A DNA stretch of 64,000 nucleotides, taken from contig NZ_CP110854.1 in NCBI RefSeq assembly GCF_027594745.1, positions 3,117,501-3,181,500 of the forward strand. The letters run 5' to 3'. The notes beneath the pieces are model-generated. The model saw nothing but the letters and a program-made list of their open reading frames with translations, ran no database searches and was not told the DNA's origin. Below are positions 36,371 to 44,271 of this stretch, in pieces; the stretch's first letter is position 1; each line of letters starts with the position of its first letter. Source of the DNA: Saprospira grandis. GTDB taxonomy: Bacteria; Bacteroidota; Bacteroidia; Chitinophagales; Saprospiraceae. Both the position numbers and the translations under genes were made by a program.

Positions 36371-37387
36371 TTATTTTTTTATCCAAGTTTTTGCTTTTGG
36401 GGTCGACCAGCTTTGTAGTTGTCCTAAGCTATCGACATAAATGAGATGGGCTTCTAGTTCTTTTTGTTGGGGCAGTAGTTTTTGGGCGCGTTGGAGGCCC
36501 ATAGCCATGCAGGCGGTGGCCCAGGCATCGGCTCGTCCACAATTGGGGGCAAAAATAGAAGCGCTGAGTAGTTGGCTTTTTTCTGGATAACCCGTTTTGG
36601 GGTTGATGGTGTGGGCGTATTTTTGGCCCTCTACTTCATAAAAGTTACGGTAATTTCCAGAAGTGGCCAAACTATAGTCTTTCATCTCGACAATATTCTG
36701 AATTTCTTTTAGTCCAGCCTCTGTTTTGGGCAAATTAATGCCAATATACCAGCCTTGGGCGCCTTCCTGATGTCCCCGCAAACGCAGCTCTCCCCCAATT
36801 TCAACCATATAGTTCTGAACGCCTTGGGATTCTAAATAACGGCCTAGTTCATCTACGGCATCGCCTTTGGCTAGGGCGCTAAAATCGAGTTCGTTTCCGG
36901 CCTTGTTTTTATACAAATAGCCTTTGTCGAGCTTTAGTTGGGCAAAGGCGCAAAGGGCCCTTAGGCTGTCTACTTTTTGGCTATCTACGGCGAGTACGGG
37001 CCGTTTTTGGGTATAGCCAAAGCCCCAATAATTGACCAAAGGCATGAGGCTGGGGTCTAGCCAAGCGTTACTTTCTTGAAATACTTGTTTGGCCAAGAGG
37101 TAGTTGCGCAAAAAGTGGGGGCGGTCATCTATTTTGATGCCCCCTTCGGATTGGTTCCACTGACTAATGGTGGAGCTGGGAATATAGGTGGATACTTCGG
37201 CGTTAATGGCTAGGAGTAGGGAGTCGATGGCTGGACCAAAGTTGCGCCCTAGGCTGTCTTGGTAATTAATGCTGTAGCTGGTGCCCATGGTTTGCCCACT
37301 GAGTTCTAAATACCCCGAATTTTGAGGAGATTTGGATTGGCAACTCAGTAGTATTAGGCTGAGGCTAAGGTAGATAAGTTTTTTCAT
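36371..37387 (-). CDS. apbE: FAD:protein FMN transferase (ApbE)
   Basis: 338 residues, lipoprotein signal ending LLSC (Cys16). ApbE core motifs: GQTMGTSYSINY, DFSALAKGDAVDELGRYLES, NYMVEIGGELRLRG, and the Mg-binding C-terminal TINPKTGYPEKSQLLSASIFAP with ADAWATACMAMG. It attaches FMN through a phosphoester bond to Thr of Na+-NQR or RNF subunits at the membrane surface. No NQR genes are in the window. Confidence 0.93.
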   Translation of the reverse strand: MKKLIYLSLSLILLSCQSKSPQNSGYLELSGQTMGTSYSINYQDSLGRNFGPAIDSLLLAINAEVSTYIPSSTISQWNQSEGGIKIDDRPHFLRNYLLAKQVFQESNAWLDPSLMPLVNYWGFGYTQKRPVLAVDSQKVDSLRALCAFAQLKLDKGYLYKNKAGNELDFSALAKGDAVDELGRYLESQGVQNYMVEIGGELRLRGHQEGAQGWYIGINLPKTEAGLKEIQNIVEMKDYSLATSGNYRNFYEVEGQKYAHTINPKTGYPEKSQLLSASIFAPNCGRADAWATACMAMGLQRAQKLLPQQKELEAHLIYVDSLGQLQSWSTPKAKTWIKK

Positions 37388-37404
37388 GCTGTTGTTGTTT
37401 TTTG

Positions 37405-37522
37405 GGGGCCTCCCGCAGCTTTGCTGCGGGCGTTACGTTCCGCAGCTCGCTGTTCGCTCGGCCCTGCAGCGCTAAAGCGCTTTGGTCTGGCCCTTTGGGC
37501 CACTGCTGCACATCACTAGGCC
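37405..37522 (+). repeat. Dispersed GC-rich structured element, copy 12 (forward, subfamily C)
   Basis: Left arm CCCGCAGC/GCTGCGGG after six T, central hairpin GCAGCGC/GCGCTTT type, right end CACATCACTAGGCC. Long-range pair GCAG/CTGC. A second element abuts it at 37563. Confidence 0.86.
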
Positions 37523-37562
37523 AAGGCGCTTCGCGCCTTTCTGGACCAAAAATGGCCCAAGC

Positions 37563-37647
37563 TCCCCCAATGGATTCCTTAGGGAATCCATTGGAGGGGA
37601 GGGTGGGCGGGTCATATTGATGAATGAGGAGCGAAGCGACGAATACC
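37563..37647 (-). repeat. Second dispersed element (GGATTCC hairpin type), copy 1
   Basis: A hairpin TGGATTCC-CTAA-GGAATCCA type followed by a GGGTGGGCGGG tract and GAGGAGCGAAGCGACGAATAC. The reverse complement recurs at 59842-59957. It ends only 3 bp from the 3' end of the MbnP-like gene. Confidence 0.6.
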
Positions 37648-37650
37648 TTT

Positions 37651-38427
37651 TTAGGGAATCTGAAAAGCAGCGCTCATATTTTGGCGAATGCGTTGGACGA
37701 TCTGGCTAGAATCATCTCTGTTAAAGGCTATGCCTCGCAATAGATCCGAATAATCTAGGGCTATATTTAAGTTGAGATCTTCATCAAAAGAGCCCGAAAG
37801 GGCCAAGGGGAGTTCTACCCAAAGGGTGTCGCTCAGGACATATTGGCTGCTATCGTTGCCCACTACCGCCTGCATTTCGGCCGATTGATAGGCAGAGTTT
37901 TCATATAAACTAGCGGTAAAACTACTGCTGAGAGCCAAACTGCTTTCTATCTCATTTGGGGCCAAATCGGCCCAGTCGGCAGGGGCGCCCACCAAAAAGC
38001 GGAGGCGATCAAATTCTCTGGCTTGGTCAAAACGGCCCAAATCATATAAAAAGCTATTGTTTCGCCAAATGGCAATATCGCTAGCTAAATAACGGCTGCT
38101 GCCATTGGCCAAAGGGTAGAGGAGGCTATCTTGTACCTGCCACCATTGGCCATTGTTATCGCGGAGGGCAAAGGAAGACAGAAAAAAGCGGAACTGCTCT
38201 AGCTGAAAGCTATCGCCCTGCATATCGGTATACTTGTTAGACCAACTAAAACTGCTGGTATCGGCCCAAATGCCCGAGCGATTGAGGCGCAAACTAAAAT
38301 ACTCGCAACAACAGTCCGTATCGGCCTCGGGGGCATAGTTCTCGGCAATGGGGTCGGTGCAGCCTTCGGTCAAATCGCAGGAGCTAGCCAAAAGCAAGAG
38401 CCCCAAGGCCCAAAATAAATACTTCAT
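37651..38427 (-). CDS. MbnP-like copper-binding-family lipoprotein
   Basis: 258 residues from ATG 38427, rejecting an upstream TTG. Lipoprotein signal ends LLASSC, followed by a Cys-rich segment (GCTDPIAENYAPEADTDCCCEY). The body resembles the MbnP domain (QLEQFRFFLSSFALRDNNG, LYDLGRFDQAREFDRLRFLVGAP). MbnP proteins bind kynurenine-modified copper and are usually coded next to a MauG-type cytochrome, which is absent here. The assignment rests on motif pattern only. Confidence 0.7.
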   Translation of the reverse strand: MKYLFWALGLLLLASSCDLTEGCTDPIAENYAPEADTDCCCEYFSLRLNRSGIWADTSSFSWSNKYTDMQGDSFQLEQFRFFLSSFALRDNNGQWWQVQDSLLYPLANGSSRYLASDIAIWRNNSFLYDLGRFDQAREFDRLRFLVGAPADWADLAPNEIESSLALSSSFTASLYENSAYQSAEMQAVVGNDSSQYVLSDTLWVELPLALSGSFDEDLNLNIALDYSDLLRGIAFNRDDSSQIVQRIRQNMSAAFQIP

Positions 38428-38434
38428 AAATTGT

Positions 38435-38941
38435 TTATTTCGCTTTAAAACTCCATTCAAAATAGAAGCGAGAGACCAAAATATCTTGTCCGTCAGGGCC
38501 AGTCATATAGCCTTCTGAAATGATCTCAATTCGCTGGCCCTCTCCAGTATCTATTGCTTTTTGCATACAGGCCTTAATATCTTGGCCTTGTTCGCAGACA
38601 AAGCGAGCTGTTTTATTGACCTTTTTAAAGTATTCGGCTCGCATACCGGTAACCAACATAGACATTTTTGGCCCTTTGTAGAGGAGCATATTGGCCAAAA
38701 TTCCTGTAGAGAGTTCGGCCGCTGCAGCTTGGGCCGCAAAATAAGTGGATTTAAACGGATTTTTGGAGTACCAACTAAAGGGCAAATGAACAATAGAGCG
38801 CTCAGGCGTTAGGGTTTTCATTTTGACCCCCATAAACCAAGCTGCGGGCAGCTTGCTGAGCAAAAATAACTTTTGCTTGAGGGGCGATAAAAACAATTTC
38901 ATAAACTCGGGGGCATATTGCCCTAAAATAGGAGCTTGCAT
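38435..38941 (-). CDS. DUF4442 hotdog-fold thioesterase-like protein
   Basis: 168 residues from ATG 38941; the longer frame upstream runs into the dispersed element. It matches the DUF4442 pattern: an N-terminal helical segment (MKLFLSPLKQKLFLLSKLPAAWFMGVK), then hotdog fold (SIVHLPFSWYSKNPFKSTYFAAQAAAAELSTG) and strands TARFVCEQG...YFEWSFKAK. Related hotdog proteins hydrolyse acyl-CoA; substrate unknown. It lies 7 bp upstream of the MbnP-like gene in the same direction, so probably an operon. Confidence 0.75.
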   Translation of the reverse strand: MQAPILGQYAPEFMKLFLSPLKQKLFLLSKLPAAWFMGVKMKTLTPERSIVHLPFSWYSKNPFKSTYFAAQAAAAELSTGILANMLLYKGPKMSMLVTGMRAEYFKKVNKTARFVCEQGQDIKACMQKAIDTGEGQRIEIISEGYMTGPDGQDILVSRFYFEWSFKAK

Positions 38942-39029
38942 AATACAATATGATTGATGGTGATTGATGATGACAGGAGTTGGGATGGGGCTGGCTGAAT
39001 AGCCAGCCCTAGGGCCGCAGGCCCTAAAC

Positions 39030-39152
39030 GGCCTAGCGCTGTGGAGGGGTGGCCGAAGGCCAGACCGAGTTTTGAGCGCAGCGAAAAACGAAGGGCCGAG
39101 CGAGCAGCGAGCCCCGCAACATAGCGCCCGCAGCTTAGCTGCGGGAGGCCCC
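39030..39152 (-). repeat. Dispersed GC-rich structured element, copy 13 (reverse, subfamily A)
   Basis: GGCCTAGCGCTGTGGAGGGG to GGAGGCCCC then AAAA. Long-range pair GGGG/CCCC; central hairpin TTTTGAGCG/CGAAAA type. Confidence 0.87.
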
Positions 39153-39163
39153 AAAATAGCTAC

Positions 39164-40372
39164 TTAAGGATAAAGTAAATACTTTTGGCGCAAGACCTTA
39201 TACTCTTCTAATTCTTTGGCCCAGCGGGCTCGGATTTGCTTCTCATTTTCGCCCTTTTGGATGGCGGTTCGGAGCCAGCTATTGCCCACTAATTTATCGA
39301 AAAAAGCCTTTTGAGAAAAGAATTTTTGCTTCAAGTTGGCGGGGGCCTCCTCATAAGCCTTTAAAAAATACTGCAGGGGGATTTGTTTTTGGGCCTGCAG
39401 GCTATCGAGGGAAATCAGAGAGAGGTCCTCGCCCCAGCAAAGCTGTTGATTTTGGACCGGAGACTTGGCCCCAGGCATGGGCACAGGCTTGAAGGAATAT
39501 TGGCGGCTGGGAAATGCCGGATAGCCATAGCACTGAAACTGTTTTTGGGTGCCTCGACCAACCGAAAATTGGGTGCCCTCAAAAAGGCAGAGCCCCGGAT
39601 AGAGGTAAATGCTGCGCATATTGGGCAAATTGGGAGAGGGCTTTATGGGGAGCTCATAGTACTTATCATGTCGATAATTGAGGCAGGCCACATACTGTAA
39701 ATCGCATTGCAGGCTATCGCTCAACCAAAACTCCTCGTTAATCATGCGGGCGTATTCGGCCAAAGTAAGGCCATGCACAATCGGGACGGGGTGAAGGCCT
39801 ACAAAACTGCGCTGCTCCTTTTCTAAAATAGGTCCATCTATATAATGGCCCAAAGGGTTGGGGCGATCGAGGACCAAAAAGGGAATTTTGGCACGGGCGC
39901 AGGCCTCCATCATATACGTCATGCTAGAACTATAAGTATAAAAGCGAACCCCTACATCTTGGATATCAAAAATAACGAGGTCCAAATCGGCCAACTCTGC
40001 GGCCTTGGCCTTGCGGTTTTTGCCATAAAGAGAAACAATGGGCAAGCCCGTTTTGGGGTCTTTGGCATCCAAAATCTTTTCGCCTCGGTCTGCCGTTCCG
40101 CGAAAGCCATGCTCGGGGGCAAAAATCTTTTTTACATTTAGGCCCAGGGCCAACAAGCTATCTACCAAATGCGTTTCCTTAATGGTCGAGCTATGATTGA
40201 CCAGCAAACCTAGCCGCTTGCCTTTGAGGAAAGGGAGGTAGTGGTGCATTTGCTCGGCCCCTGTTTTAATTTGGTTATCAAAGACTTCTGTTTGAGCAGG
40301 GGCTTCTTTGGGTGGCCAAAAAAGGAAAATAGGTAGACAAATGGCGGCAAAAAGGAAGTAAACTGGGCGCAT
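39164..40372 (-). CDS. namZ: NamZ-type exo-beta-N-acetylmuramidase (DUF1343)
   Basis: 402 residues with an N-terminal signal (FLFAAICLPIFLFWPPKEAPA). DUF1343 signatures: RLGLLVNHSSTI, KIFAPEHGFRGTADRGEK, DPKTGLPIVSLYG, DLVIFDIQDVGVRFYTYSSSM, LDRPNPLGHYIDGP, SPNLPNMRSIYLYPGLCLFEGTQFS. NamZ removes terminal N-acetylmuramic acid from peptidoglycan fragments, allowing MurNAc recovery. Downstream transport or MurQ-type genes are not in the window. It is transcribed divergently from the DUF72 gene. Confidence 0.88.
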   Translation of the reverse strand: MRPVYFLFAAICLPIFLFWPPKEAPAQTEVFDNQIKTGAEQMHHYLPFLKGKRLGLLVNHSSTIKETHLVDSLLALGLNVKKIFAPEHGFRGTADRGEKILDAKDPKTGLPIVSLYGKNRKAKAAELADLDLVIFDIQDVGVRFYTYSSSMTYMMEACARAKIPFLVLDRPNPLGHYIDGPILEKEQRSFVGLHPVPIVHGLTLAEYARMINEEFWLSDSLQCDLQYVACLNYRHDKYYELPIKPSPNLPNMRSIYLYPGLCLFEGTQFSVGRGTQKQFQCYGYPAFPSRQYSFKPVPMPGAKSPVQNQQLCWGEDLSLISLDSLQAQKQIPLQYFLKAYEEAPANLKQKFFSQKAFFDKLVGNSWLRTAIQKGENEKQIRARWAKELEEYKVLRQKYLLYP

Positions 40373-40481
40373 ATTCTAGATTTTGGCTGAAGATAGCGTC
40401 TTTTGCCCTTAAAAAAAAGTAGCCCTTTTAGCGACTAAAATAAAATGAGTTCGAGATCTTTGTGCTCTCAAAAAGTAATGA

Positions 40482-41387
40482 ATGAAATTTGGTAAACTGA
40501 CAGATATCACTAGAGTAGATTTTTCGCTGCCCAATTTGGCCGAGCGAAGCACTGCTCTTTTGGCCAAAGAACAGCCAGAGCAGCCAGCGGTCTATATTGG
40601 CTGTACGGGCTGGGCCATGAAGGAGTGGGTTGGGCGCTATTATCCACCCAAAACAACGCCCAAAGATTATTTAAAAGCTTATGCCGCCCAATTTAATGGC
40701 ATAGAACTCAATTCTACCCATTACCAATTGCCCAAAGTAGAATTATTGGAACGTTGGCGAGAGGAAACGCCCCAAAGCTTTCGGTTTTCGCCCAAACTGG
40801 GCCAAAATATTAGCCATGCCGCCGACCTAGGCATCAATCTGGGCCTAGGCCCAAGCTTTGCCGAACGAATGCAGGAACTCGGCCCCCGATTGGGTTGGGG
40901 CTTTATGCAGTTGCCTCCGCATTTTGGTCCCGCTAAGCTGCCTTTACTCGAGCAGTTCCTCAAACAATATCCCCAAAGCCTTTTTCCCATCTGTATAGAA
41001 GCCCGCCAAGCCGATATCTTTGCAGATGCTGCTGCCCGCAAAGACTATTTTGACCTTTTGCAGCATTATAAAGTAGGAACTTGCATTACTGATGTCGCTG
41101 GCCGAAGAGATGTTTTGCATCTCGAATTGACCGCCCCCGTTTTGATGCTCCGCTTTGTGGGCAATGGTTTGCTTCCTAGCGATTACCAAAGAGTAGATGC
41201 CTGGATAGAAAAAATAATGAGTCTGCAAACCCAAGGCTTGAAGGAGTTTTATCTCTTTTTGCATGAACCAGACAACCTCTTGGCCCCAGATATTTGTCAG
41301 TATATGGCGGAACAATTGGCCAAAAAAACAGATTGGTCCATCAAAATTCCTACACCTTATCAAGACCCTCAACTCCAACTATTTTAA
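40482..41387 (+). CDS. DUF72 family protein
   Basis: 301 residues, TIM-barrel-type DUF72 protein: YIGCTGWAMKEWVGRYYPPK, FNGIELNSTHYQLPK, FRFSPKLGQNISH, LGWGFMQLPPHFGP, FYLFLHEPDN. The biochemical role of the family is unsettled; an endonuclease-IV-like TIM barrel has been noted. Cytoplasmic. Its TAA overlaps the ATG of the next gene (TAATG). Confidence 0.85.
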   Translation: MKFGKLTDITRVDFSLPNLAERSTALLAKEQPEQPAVYIGCTGWAMKEWVGRYYPPKTTPKDYLKAYAAQFNGIELNSTHYQLPKVELLERWREETPQSFRFSPKLGQNISHAADLGINLGLGPSFAERMQELGPRLGWGFMQLPPHFGPAKLPLLEQFLKQYPQSLFPICIEARQADIFADAAARKDYFDLLQHYKVGTCITDVAGRRDVLHLELTAPVLMLRFVGNGLLPSDYQRVDAWIEKIMSLQTQGLKEFYLFLHEPDNLLAPDICQYMAEQLAKKTDWSIKIPTPYQDPQLQLF

Positions 41388-42253
41388 TGAAATCTATGCC
41401 CTATATCATCCTTATTTTAGCTCTTTTCGTAAGTCATCTAACGCAAGCTCAAAATATTAAACTCTACCCAGAAGATAGCGTCTTTGTCGATATCAACGGC
41501 GGAAGAGTGTATTTGCTGCATCAGGTAAAGCGCAAACAAACGCTTTACTCCATGAAAAACTTTTACCAAATCAAGCTAGCCGACCTTTATTATTGTAATC
41601 CAGGCCTCTCTAAACGTAGCCTCAGAGTTGGCGAAAAACTGCGTATTCCCATCAGCGCAAAGGCCATCTTAAGAACTAAACCTCGGCCCTATATTGATAG
41701 CAATTATGTCAAGGTGTATTATCAGGTCAAAGCAAATGAAACCCTCTGGCGAGTCGCTCGAAAACATTTTAATGTACCTGTAGAACTACTCCAAAACCGC
41801 AATCAACTTAGCTCTGCCGTGCTCTATGAAGGCCAACGCCTACAAGTAGGTTGGTTCTCTTTAAAGGGAGTTAGTGACAGCCTAAGTAAACACACTGGAC
41901 TGGAGGGCGCCCTGGCCGAAGAAAACCGAAAGTGGCGAAAAAAGTATGAAATGGGCCTGATGAGAGGCAAAACCGAAAAAATGGAGGAGGGTAGAGCCTG
42001 CTGGCCCAAATATGAACAACTTAGTCAGCAAACAAATGGCCTATACGTATTATATGATGGCGCCCAAGCAGGAGACGTCATTTTGATCGAAAACCCTATG
42101 ATTGAACGCCGAATATATGCCAAAGTTCTAGGATCTGTGCCCGATACCCCCTTTGCAAGAGGCTCTATCGTTATGCTTTCTCCTATCAGCGCGCAAGCAT
42201 TGGGAATCCTTGACGCTCAAGCATATGTGAAAATTAGAAAGCTTGTTAAATAA
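41387..42253 (+). CDS. LysM-domain secreted protein with RlpA-like C-terminus
   Basis: 288 residues from ATG 41387, which overlaps the stop of the DUF72 gene; the longer frame lies inside it. Signal peptide IILILALFVSHLTQAQ. Two LysM domains (YLLHQVKRKQTLYSMKNFY; YYQVKANETLWRVARKHF), the typical peptidoglycan-binding module. The C-terminal 85 residues (LYVLYDGAQAGDVILIENP, YAKVLGSVPDTPFARG, VKIRKLV) resemble the double-psi beta-barrel of RlpA-like proteins. Probably cell-wall binding in the periplasm. Confidence 0.8.
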   Translation: MKSMPYIILILALFVSHLTQAQNIKLYPEDSVFVDINGGRVYLLHQVKRKQTLYSMKNFYQIKLADLYYCNPGLSKRSLRVGEKLRIPISAKAILRTKPRPYIDSNYVKVYYQVKANETLWRVARKHFNVPVELLQNRNQLSSAVLYEGQRLQVGWFSLKGVSDSLSKHTGLEGALAEENRKWRKKYEMGLMRGKTEKMEEGRACWPKYEQLSQQTNGLYVLYDGAQAGDVILIENPMIERRIYAKVLGSVPDTPFARGSIVMLSPISAQALGILDAQAYVKIRKLVK

Positions 42254-42443
42254 TAGAGTTTTAACAAGTTGATATTTGGATTTATTCCTGATAATAAAGA
42301 GATTGTGATGATTTTGACGGCTCAAAAGCCTGTGAAAATATAATTTATTCACTATTTTGTGACAACCAACGACTTAAAACTAACCTAACGATCAGAAAAT
42401 CCTCAATGTCCCCTCATTCAGGATCTGTTTTGCTAACTTAAAA

Positions 42444-43001
42444 ATGGACAGTATGAAGTATAAAAGTTCTTATCTGCTCTTCTTGTTCAGTTGCCTTTTA
42501 ACCTACTCCTGTAGCTCTGGTAACGATATGGATTTGCTCAACCTCCCTAAAGAAACCGTCTATATTTCCGACGGATTTTTTGAGGATGAAGACCTAAATG
42601 GTCAAGAAATTAGTACCCTCACCGAGCAAACTCGCCCCAAGGCGGGCCCCCTAAAAATGGCCCAGCTCAACCGCCCCTACAAAAGAAAAAGTAATAAGCC
42701 CGAAGAGCTGGCCAAGGCTTCTGTTTGGTATGCCATCAATGCGGTTTATCCAGAGCCTTTTCAGTCGCCAGGACTAGAGGTGCTCAAGGCGGATCTAGAC
42801 GCTAGCCAACTGGTCATGGATCTCAAAATTTCTTGGCGAGATCAATGGGTGAGCCACCCCTATATCATCAAGGGCCAACTAAAGGTCCGACCCGACGGTA
42901 GCCAAGGGAGCTTCCGCATCAAAGAGAAAAACCTAGAGGCCGAAGCCCTAGAACTTACCCATGCCAATAGCCCCGCCCTGATCGAACTGCCACAACTCTA
43001 A
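42444..43001 (+). CDS. Lipoprotein of unknown function
   Basis: 185 residues with a lipoprotein-type signal (YLLFLFSCLLTYSC, Cys23) and a Ser/Asn-rich region behind it. The C-terminal half has beta-strand character (VMDLKISWRDQWVSHPYIIKG, QGSFRIKEKNLEAE). No family recognised. Monocistronic with a good terminator. The 190-bp gap before it shows no conserved element. Confidence 0.65.
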   Translation: MDSMKYKSSYLLFLFSCLLTYSCSSGNDMDLLNLPKETVYISDGFFEDEDLNGQEISTLTEQTRPKAGPLKMAQLNRPYKRKSNKPEELAKASVWYAINAVYPEPFQSPGLEVLKADLDASQLVMDLKISWRDQWVSHPYIIKGQLKVRPDGSQGSFRIKEKNLEAEALELTHANSPALIELPQL

Positions 43002-43031
43002 TATCTGGCCGCTTTCTAAAGGCGCAAAGGT

Positions 43032-43071
43032 AGCTTTCGTAATTATTATTTACGGAAGCTGCTTTTTTTTT
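43032..43071 (+). terminator. Rho-independent terminator
   Basis: An 11-bp stem AGCTTTCGTAA/TTACGGAAGCT with one G-T pair, followed by nine T, after the lipoprotein gene. Confidence 0.88.
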
Positions 43072-43079
43072 GGATCTTT

Positions 43080-43206
43080 GGGGCCTCCGCAGCAAGCTGC
43101 GGCGCTATGTTGCGCAGCTCGCAGGTCTGCTCGGCCCTGCGCAAAAAAAGCGAAGCTTTTTTTGCTTGGTCTGGCCCTTCGGGCCACTGCTCCACAGCGC
43201 TAGGCC
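43080..43206 (+). repeat. Dispersed GC-rich structured element, copy 14 (forward, A/B hybrid)
   Basis: Subfamily A ends (GCTATGTTGCG...CAGCGCTAGGCC) but the long-range pair is GCAG/CTGC instead of GGGG/CCCC: both sides changed together. Left arm CCGCAGC/GCTGCGG; central hairpin GCAAAAAAAGC/GCTTTTTTTGC. Confidence 0.88.
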
Positions 43207-43298
43207 AAAAAAAACGCCTTGCAGGCGCCAAAATGCGGCCTGCGGCCGCAACAAAAAGGACCAAATTCCTTCGCATCACATCAGAACGCTAAAATAAA

Positions 43299-44036
43299 AT
43301 GGCAAAAAAAGCAAATTATCAGCTCATCGCAGAAACTAAGGATTTTATTATCGTGAATAAGGCCGCTGGCCTGCTCAGCATTCCGGACCGCTTTCGCCCC
43401 GATGAAGTCCCCAATCTCTATCATATGCTAAAAGCTGATTTTGGCGAAATCTATATCGTCCACCGCCTAGATAAAGATACTTCTGGCATTATCTGCTTTG
43501 CACGAACAGCCGAAGCACACAAAAACTTAAGCCTTCAGTTTGAAGAGCGGAAAACCAAAAAGACCTATTGGGCACTGGTCCTTGGCCAACCCTATCCAGA
43601 AGAGGGCCGCATCGATGCCCCTATTGCCAAACATCCTACTATTGCTGGCCGTATGGCCGTCGCCCGAAAAGGCAAACCCTCTATTACCGATTACTCGACC
43701 CTAGAGACCTTTAAACAACATAGCTTACTCGCTTGCGATATCTTGACCGGCCGCACACACCAAATTCGCTTGCATCTCAAACATTTGGGCCACTCTTTAG
43801 TGGTAGACCCTAGCTACGGAGGCCAAGATCAGTTTTTCCTCTCCGAAATTAAGGGCCGAAAATATCGATCGGCCAAATATGCCGAAGAACGCCCCCTGCT
43901 AAAAAGAGTGCCCCTGCATGCCTACCAATTGCAAATTGCAGATCCTAGCTCTGGCGAAAGCTTGAGCTTTCAGGCAGAACCCCCCAAAGATATGCGGGCT
44001 ACCCTCAGCCAATTGAGAAAATGGGCCAAGGCCTAA
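43299..44036 (+). CDS. RluA-family 23S rRNA / tRNA pseudouridine synthase
   Basis: 245 residues. The catalytic motif HRLDKDTSG carries Asp58, the nucleophile converting uridine to pseudouridine; LTGRTHQIRLHLKHLGHSLVVDPSYGG is the RluA C-terminal signature. There is no N-terminal S4 domain, as in the short RluA/RluC relatives, so the target site cannot be assigned. Monocistronic between two copies of the dispersed element. Confidence 0.9.
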   Translation: MAKKANYQLIAETKDFIIVNKAAGLLSIPDRFRPDEVPNLYHMLKADFGEIYIVHRLDKDTSGIICFARTAEAHKNLSLQFEERKTKKTYWALVLGQPYPEEGRIDAPIAKHPTIAGRMAVARKGKPSITDYSTLETFKQHSLLACDILTGRTHQIRLHLKHLGHSLVVDPSYGGQDQFFLSEIKGRKYRSAKYAEERPLLKRVPLHAYQLQIADPSSGESLSFQAEPPKDMRATLSQLRKWAKA

Positions 44037-44076
44037 AGGCGCTTTGCTCGACTGCGGCAAAGCCGCAGTTTTTGTT

Positions 44077-44198
44077 GGCCTAGCGCTGTGGAGCAGTGGC
44101 CGAAGGCCAGACCCAGGCAGCTTTGCTGCCGCAGGGCCGAGCAAGCCTGCGAGCTGCGCAACATAGCGCCGCAAGGCGAAGCCGCAGCGGAGGCCCCA
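44077..44198 (-). repeat. Dispersed GC-rich structured element, copy 15 (reverse, A/B hybrid)
   Basis: GGCCTAGCGCTGTGGAGCAG to GGAGGCCCC. As in copy 14, A-type ends are combined with the pair GCAG/CTGC. Central hairpin GGCAGC/GCTGCC. Confidence 0.87.
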
Positions 44199-44214
44199 AC
44201 AGAAAAAAATAAAA

Positions 44215-44255
44215 CAAAAAAGCGCTAATCATCTTTAAGACGATTAGCGCTTTTT
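44215..44255 (-). terminator. Terminator of the alpha-2-macroglobulin gene
   Basis: On the - strand GATTAGCGCTTTTTT closes a hairpin with AAAAAGCGCTAATC; T-run followed by G and four more T. Confidence 0.85.
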
Positions 44256-44271
44256 GAATAGGGGAGAGGGC

